DNA of 30,985 nt from an uncultured Collinsella sp. GTDB lineage: Bacteria; Actinomycetota; Coriobacteriia; Coriobacteriales; Coriobacteriaceae. Shown here piece after piece: positions 1 to 7,052 of the stretch (its first letter is position 1; each line of letters begins with the position of its first letter). The stretch spans positions 1 to 30,985 of the forward strand of contig UQHZ01000020.1 in NCBI GenBank assembly GCA_900541055.1, in the 5' to 3' direction. The position numbers and the translations under genes were made by a program. The notes beneath the pieces were generated by a model. That model had not been told where the DNA came from. It saw nothing but the letters and a program-made list of their open reading frames with translations, and did not search any database.

Positions 1-25
1 GCCCGTGGGTTATACCCTAAGAGCA

Positions 26-48
26 AACCACCCTTTTTAAGGGTGGTT
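26..48. terminator. Terminator-like hairpin at window start
   Basis: A 10-bp stem (AACCACCCTT / AAGGGTGGTT) encloses a three-T loop. Only a weak T-rich tail (CTGATTT) follows, so it may be a terminator of a gene left of the window. It may also be the inner hairpin of a truncated copy of the three-helix repeat seen at 3363-3503, because the 56 bases at 84-139 match what follows that copy. Confidence 0.4.
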
Positions 49-83
49 CTGATTTCACGTCACCTTGCCTCAAATGCGGCTCG

Positions 84-172
84 CTCGCTGGCGTTGCCAA
101 AACATCGGTGTTGCCGTGGTAATCATTGGGGACGTTCTTGTTTGACTAGTCGTTTAAGAACGTCCCCAATGA
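84..172. repeat. Intergenic repeat with GGGGACGTTCTT palindrome (family A), copy 1
   Basis: Positions 84-139 align without gaps to 3503-3558. The segment ends in an inverted repeat with 17-bp arms (123-139 and 156-172) around a 16-nt loop that contains TGACTAGTCG. The shared block and the palindrome indicate a dispersed element rather than a simple terminator, because no T-run follows. It abuts a palindrome of a different family at 185. Confidence 0.75.
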
Positions 173-184
173 CTAGTCAGAAAT

Positions 185-248
185 GAGCGTGGATAATCTC
201 CCGTTTTTGGCCTGTGTGCGGGCTCAAAGTGGGAGATTATCCGCGCTC
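185..248. repeat. Palindrome GAGCGTGGATAATCTCCC (family B), copy 1
   Basis: Arms of 18 bp at 185-202 and 231-248 pair with one G-T wobble. A second copy at 1620-1689 shares the arm sequence and the internal stretch TTTTTGGC...CTCAAAGT. The two copies lie on either side of the Fic gene. The element has the look of a REP/MITE-type repeat. Confidence 0.75.
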
Positions 249-274
249 GCTTTAATTTGGCTGGGCTGCGATGC

Positions 275-1447
275 CTATCTAATCGGCTCAGCGTCTTCCC
301 TGAGAATCGAAAGATACTCTTCATACCCGTACTGCCGGTATCTCTGTCTTGACTCGTCGAGCGGACGGAGGATACCCAATTCTTCAAATGATTTGACGAG
401 CGAGCTCGCGGTGCTCCTGCCGATATCGAGTTGGGCAGCGATGAATGCGGTGTCGACGATGGGGTGCTCTTCAAGAATGCCCAACAGCCTTTGCCCGTTT
501 GCAGCAGTCCTTCCGAGATTTTCGGTAATGGTTGCTGTGGAACGGTTATGGAGGTCAACAAGGTTTTTTAAAGACCCTACCGAGTCCTTCGCACTCTCGA
601 GAAGACTGTTACAGAAAAACTCTATCCATTCCTCGTAAGTGCCTCTCTCCCTTACGGATGTGAGTTGCCGGTAGTACTCGTTTCGATTTTTCTTGAACTG
701 GAACGATGGATAGAACAAGCAAGAATGAAGAACGCCATCATTGATGAGCATAAGTGTAATGAGAAGCCTGCCCAGGCGACCGTTTCCGTCTAGGAATGGA
801 TGGGCAGTTTCAAATTGGTAATGGACGAGCGCCGCCCGCACAATCGGATCCATTTCGACTTGAGGCTCATTGATAAAGCGTTCGAGATCCTGGAGCGTGT
901 TACTCAAATCTTCAATGTTTGGAGGGACAAACGATGCGGTTGCAATGGTGCAGCCTGAGGGGCCAATCCAGTTTTGTGAGGAGCGCAGCTCGCCTGGATT
1001 CTTCTCCGTTCCGCGCACTCCGTCCAGCAGGACCGCATGAACTTGCCTAAGAAGTCTCGTGCACAAGGGCATCTTTTTGAGCAGTTCTACGCCGCGGTCG
1101 ACAGCACGGACGTAATTCACGACGTCTGCGACATCTTTATGATGGAGTTGTGTTTGCGATGGACTAAGTAGGTCGTCAAACGTGCACTGGGTTCCCTCAA
1201 TTTGCGAAGAAAGGAGTGCTTCTTTGCGCACGTACATTGTCAGATACATGTCGGCGTTGGGAACAAAGTAGAGCATGCCTTCAAGCTCTCCAAGCTTTCG
1301 TGAGCATGCGGAAAGCGTGCGATAGGTTTCCTCGGTGAGGTTTAGCTGCCTCAATGATTGCAAGGGCGTTGGAAAAAACGAATAGTAAGCCAATTTCCCC
1401 GATAGATTATTGCGGAGCGTTCCCTGGCCGTTCTCCTCGATTTGCAT
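275..1447 (-). CDS. Fic-domain protein, probable AMP transferase with N-terminal inhibitory motif and C-terminal winged helix
   Basis: This 390-aa protein carries the Fic core HPFLDGNGRLGR at about residues 216-227. Its His is the catalytic base and the GNGR loop binds the nucleotide phosphates, so transfer of AMP from ATP to a target hydroxyl is expected from the family. SSQIEG at about residues 80-85 fits the inhibitory (S/T)xxxE(G/N) helix, here N-terminal, so the enzyme is probably self-inhibited. The last ~80 residues look like a winged helix (DIGRSTASSLVKSFEELG), suggesting DNA binding and possibly control of its own promoter. I prefer the start at 1447 because GGAGGG lies 4 nt upstream; an in-frame ATG at 1459 lacks a good ribosome site. 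The gene stands alone, is visibly richer in A+T than its neighbours and is flanked by two family B palindromes, which suggests acquisition. The target is unknown. Confidence 0.92.
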   Translation of the reverse strand: MQIEENGQGTLRNNLSGKLAYYSFFPTPLQSLRQLNLTEETYRTLSACSRKLGELEGMLYFVPNADMYLTMYVRKEALLSSQIEGTQCTFDDLLSPSQTQLHHKDVADVVNYVRAVDRGVELLKKMPLCTRLLRQVHAVLLDGVRGTEKNPGELRSSQNWIGPSGCTIATASFVPPNIEDLSNTLQDLERFINEPQVEMDPIVRAALVHYQFETAHPFLDGNGRLGRLLITLMLINDGVLHSCLFYPSFQFKKNRNEYYRQLTSVRERGTYEEWIEFFCNSLLESAKDSVGSLKNLVDLHNRSTATITENLGRTAANGQRLLGILEEHPIVDTAFIAAQLDIGRSTASSLVKSFEELGILRPLDESRQRYRQYGYEEYLSILREDAEPIR

Positions 1448-1473
1448 CGCGCCCTCCATATCTTTAGTGCCGG

Positions 1474-1544
1474 AAACTCGTTATTAGGCTAATCATATCA
1501 ATTCTAATAACGAGTTTAAGGATTAAATAGTCATTAGAATTGAT
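1474..1544. promoter_or_regulatory. Overlapping inverted repeats upstream of the Fic gene
   Basis: Perfect 14-bp arms AAACTCGTTATTAG (1474-1487) and CTAATAACGAGTTT (1504-1517) overlap a second pair, ATCAATTCTAAT (1497-1508) and ATTAGAATTGAT (1533-1544). Both pairs use 1504-1508, so only one structure can form at a time. The core TTATTAG/CTAATAA recurs nearby. On the minus strand TTGTTT and TATTTA with a 17-nt spacer lie at about 1524-1552 and may be the promoter. This could be an operator array for the winged helix of the Fic protein, or a leader RNA switch. Confidence 0.55.
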
Positions 1545-1619
1545 GTAAACAATCTAATGATAAGAAGTCGTTATTACTTGACCATGGAGCTCAGCTTGGT
1601 ACAGGGGGTCATCCAAAAT

Positions 1620-1689
1620 GAACGTGGATAATCTCCTGTTTTTGGCTCGGTGACGGCCTCAAAGTCAAAGTGGAAGATTATCCACGCTC
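1620..1689. repeat. Palindrome GAACGTGGATAATCTCC (family B), copy 2
   Basis: Arms at 1620-1636 and about 1672-1689 pair with a few mismatches, and the loop resembles that of copy 1 (TTTTTGGC, CTCAAAGT). It lies on the far side of the Fic gene from copy 1. The rest of the gap from 1460 to 2028 holds the Fic upstream palindromes, a half copy of family C at 1726-1755, an unexplained GC-rich stretch and the EIIA promoter. I see no convincing gene in it. Confidence 0.7.
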
Positions 1690-1725
1690 GTTAGTTAAGC
1701 GTCCGAAAATCCACACTCGCCAAAC

Positions 1726-1755
1726 CTACCAAAAAGGGATGGGTTTATTTTGGCA
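1726..1755. repeat. Half copy of family C repeat
   Basis: The stretch CTACCAAAAAGGGATGGG and the following TTTATTTTGG match the left arm of the full palindrome at 9526-9598, but no matching right arm follows. It therefore looks like a degraded or half element. No function is evident. Confidence 0.55.
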
Positions 1756-1782
1756 CGTTTCGGTCGTTATCAGGAAGTGTCA

Positions 1783-1854
1783 GGGACGGGGCGGCGGCAG
1801 GACTCGAGAGCGAAAAGAAGTATCGGGCTTGGTGCGCCCGCTTCTGCCCGTCCC
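1783..1854. other. Unassigned GC-rich inverted repeat in intergenic region
   Basis: GGGACGGG (1783-1790) can pair with CCCGTCCC (1847-1854). Between them the sequence is GC-rich without an obvious known RNA signature; I checked for tRNA and SRP hallmarks and saw none. It lies about 100 nt upstream of the EIIA promoter. It could be a small structured RNA or chance. Confidence 0.25.
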
Positions 1855-1950
1855 GTGCGCAGGCGATGCTCGGCTTATCGACCCGCGATGCAAAGGAGAT
1901 ACTCATCCCACGAGCACTACCGGGAAGGGCTTGCGATTCGAGCCCTCGCC

Positions 1951-1979
1951 TTAGTATTTTGGTCATTTAGCACTATAAT
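1951..1979 (+). promoter_or_regulatory. Promoter of the PTS EIIA gene
   Basis: TTAGTA (1951-1956) and a perfect TATAAT (1974-1979) are separated by 17 nt. This gives a leader of about 40 nt before the ATG at 2029, which is preceded by GAGGAG. Confidence 0.65.
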
Positions 1980-2028
1980 CACCATAGGCATGCGCATAAC
2001 GTTGCGCTTAATCAAGAGGAGAAAACGT

Positions 2029-2565
2029 ATGGGTCTGTTTGACATGTTCAAGAAGAAGGCTGAGCCCGCGGCTGCCGCTGCCCCGGCCTCCATCTCTGCT
2101 TCTGCCGGCGCCGACGTGCTGTGCTCGCCCGTCAAGGGCAAGGTCATCAAGATGGCCGACGTGCCCGATCCCGTCTTTGGTGGCGAGGTTCTGGGCAAGG
2201 GCTGTGCCGTGTGGCCCGAGGATGATCTGGTCTACGCTCCCTGCGACGGTAAGGTGACCGTCACCATGGGTCACGCCGTGGGCCTGCAGTCCGATAGCGG
2301 CATCGAGGTTCTGGTGCACGTTGGTGTCGATACCGTCAACATGAACGGTGACGGCTTCGAGGGCTTCGTCAAGGCTGACGACGTCGTGAAGGCCGGCCAG
2401 CCCATACTCAAGATCGACCGCGCCAAGATCGCTGCCGCCGGTTACAAGGACTGCGTCGTCGTGGCCGTGTCCAACACCGCCGAGTTTGCTGACGTCGAGC
2501 TCGCCGTCGAGGCCGAGTCTGCCGTCGCCGCCGGTGACGCCATCGTCAAGGTCGTCCGCAAGTAA
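2029..2565 (+). CDS. PTS glucose-type EIIA phosphocarrier, stand-alone
   Basis: This 178-aa cytoplasmic protein is a single EIIA-Glc domain (about residues 29-175) after an Ala/Pro-rich linker. It would take phosphate from HPr-His-P and pass it to an EIIB domain. The phosphorylated His is H97 in VLVHVGVDTV, and H82 (MGHAVG) fits the second active-site His; the 15-residue spacing matches E. coli EIIA-Glc (H75/H90). The ATG at 2029 is chosen because GAGGAG lies 7 nt upstream and the domain and length fit. No EIIB or EIIC gene is nearby, so it must serve permeases encoded elsewhere, and as in other stand-alone EIIA-Glc proteins it could also have regulatory partners. It is monocistronic, with its own promoter and a strong terminator. 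Confidence 0.93.
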   Translation: MGLFDMFKKKAEPAAAAAPASISASAGADVLCSPVKGKVIKMADVPDPVFGGEVLGKGCAVWPEDDLVYAPCDGKVTVTMGHAVGLQSDSGIEVLVHVGVDTVNMNGDGFEGFVKADDVVKAGQPILKIDRAKIAAAGYKDCVVVAVSNTAEFADVELAVEAESAVAAGDAIVKVVRK

Positions 2566-2591
2566 ACTGCGGCATCCAAAGGATGTGCAAG

Positions 2592-2621
2592 GGTGGTCGG
2601 GTTTTCCGGCCACCTTTTTTA
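2592..2621 (+). terminator. Intrinsic terminator of the EIIA gene
   Basis: GGTGGTCGG (2592-2600) pairs with CCGGCCACC (2606-2614) with one wobble, around a 5-nt loop, followed by a run of seven T. It starts 27 nt after the EIIA stop codon. Confidence 0.85.
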
Positions 2622-2706
2622 TTGCATCGCGGGGAAGCGTTTTATTGCACGTTGGGCGGGCTTGCAAACCGTTCGGACGCTAAAACGAACCGACCGCGCC
2701 TTCGCG

Positions 2707-2736
2707 TTGCCGAGGGTGTTCATAAGTGGATAGTAT
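2707..2736 (+). promoter_or_regulatory. Possible promoter of the lipoprotein gene
   Basis: TTGCCG (2707-2712) and TAGTAT (2731-2736) are spaced by 18 nt, about 65 nt before the lipoprotein start. The match to the sigma-70 consensus is moderate. Confidence 0.4.
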
Positions 2737-2801
2737 GGGCTTACTTATTACAACGTGCGCCGCGTCTGGGAAGCGCAGTGCCGCTCATTGGGAGGAACAA
2801 C

Positions 2802-3359
2802 ATGAAAAAGAAGCTGCTGCTTGCGCCCCTCATGGCCGTCTTGGTTGCATGTGTGGTCGTGCTTTCCGGCTGTGGAGGTCCTTCGGTTGAGGAGCTCATC
2901 ACCGAGGATCTTACGACGCAGTTTGACGAGGTCAAGAACGGTGGCGACGACTTCCTCTCTGGCCTGGAGGAGGCTTCGGGCGACGAGTTCGAGCAGCTTG
3001 GTATCGATCCCAAGGAGTATGCCAAGACCTATCTCGAGGGCTTTGACTACAAGATCGGCGACGTGACGGTCGACGAGGACAAGGGTGTCGCGACCGCCGA
3101 GGTCTCTATCACATGCAAGTCTATGAACAAGATCGTCGAGGACTTCTCCACCCAGTATCAGGAGAAGGTTGCCGCGCTTGATACGGTTCCTTCCGATGAC
3201 GAGCTGTACAAGATGGCCGGTCAGGTTATGGTCGATGTGACCAAGGCCACCGAGCCCAGGAAGACCACGGTTATCTTCAAGTACACCTGCAACGACGACG
3301 GCGAGTGGTCTGCCGACGACTCCGTCAACTCCGAGATGATGGATGCAATGCTGAGCTAG
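2802..3359 (+). CDS. Putative lipoprotein of unknown function
   Basis: This 185-aa protein has a lipoprotein signal peptide: a KKK n-region, a hydrophobic core, then the lipobox LSGC with the lipidated Cys at residue 24. The mature part is acidic, starts with a helical segment (EELITEDLTTQFDEV) and then has alternating strands and helices (DYKIGDVTVDEDKGVATAEVS, VIFKYTCNDDGEW). That arrangement recalls the NTF2-like or DUF-type lipoproteins common in Coriobacteriia, but I cannot name a family. It should be anchored to the outer face of the membrane. The start is set by GGAGG 6 nt upstream of the ATG, and the signal peptide begins exactly there. It appears monocistronic. A three-helix repeat element begins 3 nt after its stop codon. 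Confidence 0.85.
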   Translation: MKKKLLLAPLMAVLVACVVVLSGCGGPSVEELITEDLTTQFDEVKNGGDDFLSGLEEASGDEFEQLGIDPKEYAKTYLEGFDYKIGDVTVDEDKGVATAEVSITCKSMNKIVEDFSTQYQEKVAALDTVPSDDELYKMAGQVMVDVTKATEPRKTTVIFKYTCNDDGEWSADDSVNSEMMDAMLS

Positions 3360-3362
3360 TTC

Positions 3363-3503
3363 GTTGCGGCGTTTTACCAAACGCCGCAACTGCTCGACGC
3401 TGCGCGGTCACCAGAGCGACAACTTGTCATTCAAAGAGGACGGCATGACCAGAAGGTCAATGCCGCCCTCTTTTCATGCCAATTTGTTCGCTCTGGTGAC
3501 CGC
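3363..3503 (+). repeat. Three-helix structured 3' element (family F), copy 1
   Basis: Helix I is a perfect 12-bp hairpin (3363-3374 with 3379-3390, loop TACC). A conserved linker follows (GCTCGACGCTGCGCG). Helix II has 16-bp arms at 3404-3419 and 3488-3503. Nested inside it is helix III (about 3435-3471), with a CATGACC-AGAA-GGTC tip, one bulged base and a following TTTT. A second copy at 23114-23254 has the same layout, with paired compensating changes in every helix. It follows the lipoprotein stop codon by 3 nt and is in sense orientation. It may terminate transcription, protect the mRNA end, or be a mobile structured repeat. Confidence 0.85.
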
Positions 3504-3618
3504 TCGCTGTCGTTGCCAAAACATCGGCGTTGCCATGGCAGTCATTGGGGATGTTCTTAAATGACTAGTCGTTGGTGACGTTCTTGTTTGACTAGTCGTT
3601 TAAGAACGTCCCCAACGA
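3503..3618. repeat. Family A repeat fused to the structured element, copy 2
   Basis: Positions 3503-3558 match 84-139 base for base in length. The left palindrome arm is then present twice (TTGGGGATGTTCTT at 3545-3558 and TTGGTGACGTTCTT at 3572-3585) before a single right arm AAGAACGTCCCCAA (3602-3615). TGACTAGTCGTT is duplicated with it. The gap 3360-3668 is thus filled by families F and A and contains no gene. Confidence 0.7.
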
Positions 3619-3668
3619 CTACTTTCCGCGCAACGGTATTGCGGCGGCTGGGTTGAGCAGCACCAGCG

Positions 3669-4337
3669 TTACTCGCCCAGAATCAGCGCCGTGAGCTCTG
3701 CCTGGGTGTCCACCACGTAGTCGGCGCCGGCGGCTTCCAGCTCTGCGCGGCCGCGGAAGCCCCAGCTGACGCCCGCGCTCTTAAGGCCGGCGTTGTGGCC
3801 GGTCAGGATATCGACATTGGAATCGCCCACATAGAGCGTGGTTGCCGGGTCGGCGCCCAGCGTTTCCATCACATGCAGCGTGACGGGCGCTTCGGGCTTG
3901 GGCGGAAACGCATCGACGCGGCCCTGGACCAGCGCAAAGCGGTCGGGACCAAAGTACTTCTCGATAAGCGGGGCCGCCGAAATGTGGTCCTTGTTGGTAA
4001 GCACGGCAAGCTGGATGCCCGCGGCGCGCAGACGGTCGAGCATCTCGATTGTGCCGGCATAGGGGGCGGTGTGGTCCTCCTTGTGCTCGCCGTAGTAAGC
4101 CCTAAACTCGGCAAGCGTCTGCTCAAACATGCGGCCGTCGCCCGCATACTCGGCAGGCATAAAGCGCTCAACCAGCTTGAGCATGCCGTTTCCCACCTTA
4201 TAGCGGTATTCGTCAACGGCAAACGTGGGCCAGCCGTGCATCTCACAGGTATGGTTGCCGGCGGCCGCCAGGTCCTCGAGCGTGTTGAGGATAGTGCCGT
4301 CGAGGTCAAAAATCACATGGGAAAACGCTGCCGCCAT
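3669..4337 (-). CDS. HAD-superfamily phosphatase, phosphoglycolate-phosphatase-like
   Basis: This 222-aa cytoplasmic enzyme has the HAD motifs in order: DLDGT near residue 11 (the first Asp is the phosphorylated nucleophile), the Thr of VLTNKD, a Lys in FPPKPEAP, and the acidic VGDSNVDI. A helical cap between motifs I and II (about residues 20-85) places it with Gph/PGMB-type subclass I phosphatases. Phosphoglycolate is the usual substrate by family, but the cap sequence does not fix it. The start at 4337 (MAAAFSHVIFDLDGT) is preceded by AGGAG; upstream in-frame codons lack a ribosome site and the HAD motif normally sits near the N-terminus. It follows hypE on the same strand by about 126 nt, so it may be the last gene of the hyp transcript. 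Confidence 0.88.
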   Translation of the reverse strand: MAAAFSHVIFDLDGTILNTLEDLAAAGNHTCEMHGWPTFAVDEYRYKVGNGMLKLVERFMPAEYAGDGRMFEQTLAEFRAYYGEHKEDHTAPYAGTIEMLDRLRAAGIQLAVLTNKDHISAAPLIEKYFGPDRFALVQGRVDAFPPKPEAPVTLHVMETLGADPATTLYVGDSNVDILTGHNAGLKSAGVSWGFRGRAELEAAGADYVVDTQAELTALILGE

Positions 4338-4463
4338 GGGTGCTCCTGCCGTTTGAGTAATAAAACGCACTCCATGATACTGGGCCTGCGTATCGGGCAC
4401 GTTTGGAATCTGAATATCTTTGCCGGCCTTGAACCGCGCTGCGCTAGCCGCGAGCCTTTGCCG

Positions 4464-5498
4464 TTAGCAAATCCTTGGCAGCTGTTCTCCCACAAGCATG
4501 TCGAGGATGCGGGTTGAGCCCCAGCCGGTGCGTACGCGCACGGCGGGTCGAGCGTCCGATCCAAGCGGCAGCACGCGGCCGATAATCGCGGCGTTCTCGC
4601 CGTAGCGGGCAGTACGCATGGCGGCTAGAGCCGCATCGGCCTGCTCGGCTGGCACCACGGCGACCATCTTGCCCTCGTTTGCCACCTGCAGCACGTCATA
4701 GCCGAGCATCTCGCAAGCCGCCTGCACATCGGGACGCACGGGCACGGCGTCCTCATCGACCTCCATGGCAACGCCGCTGGCCTGCGCAAACTCATTGAGT
4801 GTGGATGCAAGGCCGCCGCGCGTGGGGTCGCGGAAACAGCGCGTGTCGGGGGCTGCGGCCAGAACGTCGGCTATCAGGTGGTTGAGCGGCGCGGCATCGC
4901 TTTGGATGTTGCTCGAAAACGCCAAGCCCTCGCGTTGGCTCATGATGGCGATGCCGTGGTCGCCGAGTGTGCCCGACACCAGGATGACATCGCCAGGCTG
5001 GCAGTTTGCGCCACTGAGCGCCACACCCGCGGGCACTTCGCCCACGCCGGCGGTATTGATGTAGACGCCGTCGGCCCCGCCGCGCTCAACCACTTTGGTG
5101 TCGCCGGTGATGATCGCTACGCCCGCCTCGCGCGCCGTCTCGGCCATGGTTTGCACGATCTGACGCAGCTTGTCCATGGGATAACCCTCTTCGAGGATGA
5201 AGCCGCACGACAGGTAGCGCACATTGGCACCCGAGGTCGCGACATCGTTGACGGTTCCGCACACGGCGAGTCGGCCGATATTGCCGCCGGGGAAGAACTG
5301 CGGCGTCACCACAAAGCTGTCGGTCGACATGGCGATGCGCCCGCTCGCGGGCAGTGCGGCGACGCCGGCATCGTTGCCCTCGAGTAGCTCGGGCGACCCA
5401 AAGGCATCCAAAAAGACCTCGTCGATGATGCGTTTCATCATCTGGCCGCCGGAGCCGTGACCCAGCAGGACGGTGCTATCGGTAACGCTATGGGACAT
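4464..5498 (-). CDS. hypE: Hydrogenase maturation protein HypE
   Basis: This 344-aa protein is full length for HypE, the PurM-like ATPase that dehydrates a carbamoyl group on its C-terminal Cys to a thiocyanate, giving the CN ligand of the [NiFe] centre. The sequence ends exactly in PRIC, so the acceptor Cys is the last residue as required. N-terminal LGHGSGGQMM, NDAG and STDSFVVTP, and central ITGDTKVVERG, are HypE hallmarks for ATP binding. It works with HypF (carbamoyl donor) and the HypC-HypD complex, all encoded just upstream on the same strand. hypD ends 48 nt before this start, which has GGAG about 8 nt upstream. Confidence 0.97.
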   Translation of the reverse strand: MSHSVTDSTVLLGHGSGGQMMKRIIDEVFLDAFGSPELLEGNDAGVAALPASGRIAMSTDSFVVTPQFFPGGNIGRLAVCGTVNDVATSGANVRYLSCGFILEEGYPMDKLRQIVQTMAETAREAGVAIITGDTKVVERGGADGVYINTAGVGEVPAGVALSGANCQPGDVILVSGTLGDHGIAIMSQREGLAFSSNIQSDAAPLNHLIADVLAAAPDTRCFRDPTRGGLASTLNEFAQASGVAMEVDEDAVPVRPDVQAACEMLGYDVLQVANEGKMVAVVPAEQADAALAAMRTARYGENAAIIGRVLPLGSDARPAVRVRTGWGSTRILDMLVGEQLPRIC

Positions 5499-5546
5499 AT
5501 CGAAAACTCCAATCGTGGGTGGTGTCGGTGTGCGGGTGCGTTCGGG

Positions 5547-6659
5547 CTAGTTGCGGTAGCGGTAGTAAGCCGCACAGCTGCCCTCGGAGCTCACCATGCA
5601 GGGGCCGACGGGATGCTCGGGTGTACAAGCGTGGCCGAACAGAGGGCAGTCGCTCGGCGTAATGGCTCCGCGCAACACGTCGCCGCAGCGGCATCCGCGT
5701 GGCTCGACCGTCGGCTCGATGGGCACGTCAAAGCGGGTGCGGGCATCAAAGCGCGAGAATTCGGGACGAATGGCGAGTCCCGAGGCCGCAATCGGCCCCA
5801 GCCCGCGCCATGTGGTATCGCACGGCTCAAATACCTGCTCGACCAGCTGGCGCGCCACGGGGTTACCGTCTGCGTTGACGCCACGGCGGTAGGCGTTGTC
5901 GATCGCCGGCTTGTTCTCGACAACCATCTGGACCAGCATGCAGATGCCCTGCAGAATATCGACCGGCTCAAATCCCGTGACCACGCCGGGGGTCTCGAAC
6001 TCGTCGACTAAAAACCCAAAGGGTGCCAGGCCTGTGATGGTAGCGACGTGGCCCGGCAGGATAAAGCCGTCGATAGTGGTCTCGGGATCGTTGGCGATGG
6101 CGCGCAGCGCCGGCGGCGTGGTCTTGTGAGCACAGTAGACCGAGAAGTTCTGGAGCCCGCGCGCGTCGGCCTCCAGGATAGCGGCGGCAATGGTGGGCGT
6201 TGTGGTCTCAAAGCCCACACCCATAAAGATGACCGGGCGTTCGGGATTTTGCTCGGCGATATCGAGCGCGTCGAGCGGGGAGTAGACGATGCGAATGTCG
6301 CACCCTGCTGCCTTTTGCGCGGCGAGTGAGGTGGACGATCCGGGCACGCGCATCATGTCGCCAAAGGTGGTGATGATGGCGCCGTCCATGTTGGAAAGCG
6401 CGATTGCGTGATCGATGTCGCGGTTGGCGGTAACGCAGACGGGGCAACCCGGGCCGCTCAGCAGCTTGAGTCCCGCCGGCATAATGGAGCGAAAGCCATA
6501 GCGACCGATGCTCACGGTATGCGTACCGCAGACTTCCATAAGGTTGATGGTGCGGTCGCCGACAAGTTCACGGATGCGTTCGATGAGCTCGCGGGCCAGC
6601 TTGGAATCGCGAAATGCCGAAAAGTCGATACCGGAGCGAGCCGGCTGTCCGGCCGCCAC
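5547..6659 (-). CDS. hypD: Hydrogenase maturation protein HypD
   Basis: This 370-aa iron-sulfur protein is the scaffold on which Fe receives CN and CO before transfer to the hydrogenase large subunit. Typical Cys motifs are present: CGTHT near residue 43, GPGCPVC near residue 70, and a C-terminal cluster region with CRCGDVLRG, DCPLFG and GPCMVSSEGSCAAYY. The start is a GTG that overlaps the hypC stop by one base (TAGTG), so translation is coupled and equal amounts of the HypC-HypD partners are likely. No separate ribosome site is needed. The gene is intact. Confidence 0.97.
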   Translation of the reverse strand: MAAGQPARSGIDFSAFRDSKLARELIERIRELVGDRTINLMEVCGTHTVSIGRYGFRSIMPAGLKLLSGPGCPVCVTANRDIDHAIALSNMDGAIITTFGDMMRVPGSSTSLAAQKAAGCDIRIVYSPLDALDIAEQNPERPVIFMGVGFETTTPTIAAAILEADARGLQNFSVYCAHKTTPPALRAIANDPETTIDGFILPGHVATITGLAPFGFLVDEFETPGVVTGFEPVDILQGICMLVQMVVENKPAIDNAYRRGVNADGNPVARQLVEQVFEPCDTTWRGLGPIAASGLAIRPEFSRFDARTRFDVPIEPTVEPRGCRCGDVLRGAITPSDCPLFGHACTPEHPVGPCMVSSEGSCAAYYRYRN

Positions 6660-6919
6660 TAGTATGCCTCGGCCGGGTTGCTGGCCAGTTGGTCTTCTTC
6701 GACCAGTTCGGTCATGGTGTTGACCAGGTCGAGCGTATCCTGCGCCTCCTGCTCGTCGACGATCTGGATGCCAAATCCAGCGTGCACCAGAATATAGTCG
6801 CCTACTTGTGCCGTCGGCACGAGTCGCAGCGACACCGGACGCTCGATGCCCATCATGTCGACGGTGGCCTTGAGGTCGTCGTCGCGTTTGACTACTTTAC
6901 CGGGAACGGCAAGGCACAT
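6659..6919 (-). CDS. hypC: Hydrogenase maturation chaperone HypC
   Basis: This 86-aa protein of the HypC/HybG family begins MCLAVPGKVV; Cys2 binds Fe together with HypD and then the hydrogenase large-subunit precursor. The β-barrel signature VGDYILVHAGFGIQIVDE follows. The ATG has AAGGGG about 7 nt upstream. hypD overlaps its end by one base. The 133 nt between the hypF stop and this start hold no gene and no clear terminator, so hypF-hypC-hypD-hypE may be one transcript. Confidence 0.96.
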   Translation of the reverse strand: MCLAVPGKVVKRDDDLKATVDMMGIERPVSLRLVPTAQVGDYILVHAGFGIQIVDEQEAQDTLDLVNTMTELVEEDQLASNPAEAY

Positions 6920-7052
6920 ATTGTTCCCCTTTTATACGCTTTGCGCTGGATAGGCGCTTGATAATCCATTGCTTGATGGTAGCGCTCGCGGGGTTCGCGG
7001 GCAAACGCGTTACGCCCGTGAGACAGTTGGCGCGGCGACGAGCGAGATCGGG

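Noticed and set aside
183..638. Plus-strand frame overlapping the Fic gene
   Set aside because: It begins inside a palindrome and runs antisense to the Fic C-terminus; the codon pattern is unlike a gene.
1750..2028. Upstream extension of the EIIA frame
   Set aside because: The promoter at 1951-1979 and GAGGAG before 2029 place the start at 2029; the extension reads as non-conserved Arg-rich sequence.
2583..2801. Upstream extension of the lipoprotein frame
   Set aside because: The signal peptide begins at 2802 with a good ribosome site, and the extension would bury it.
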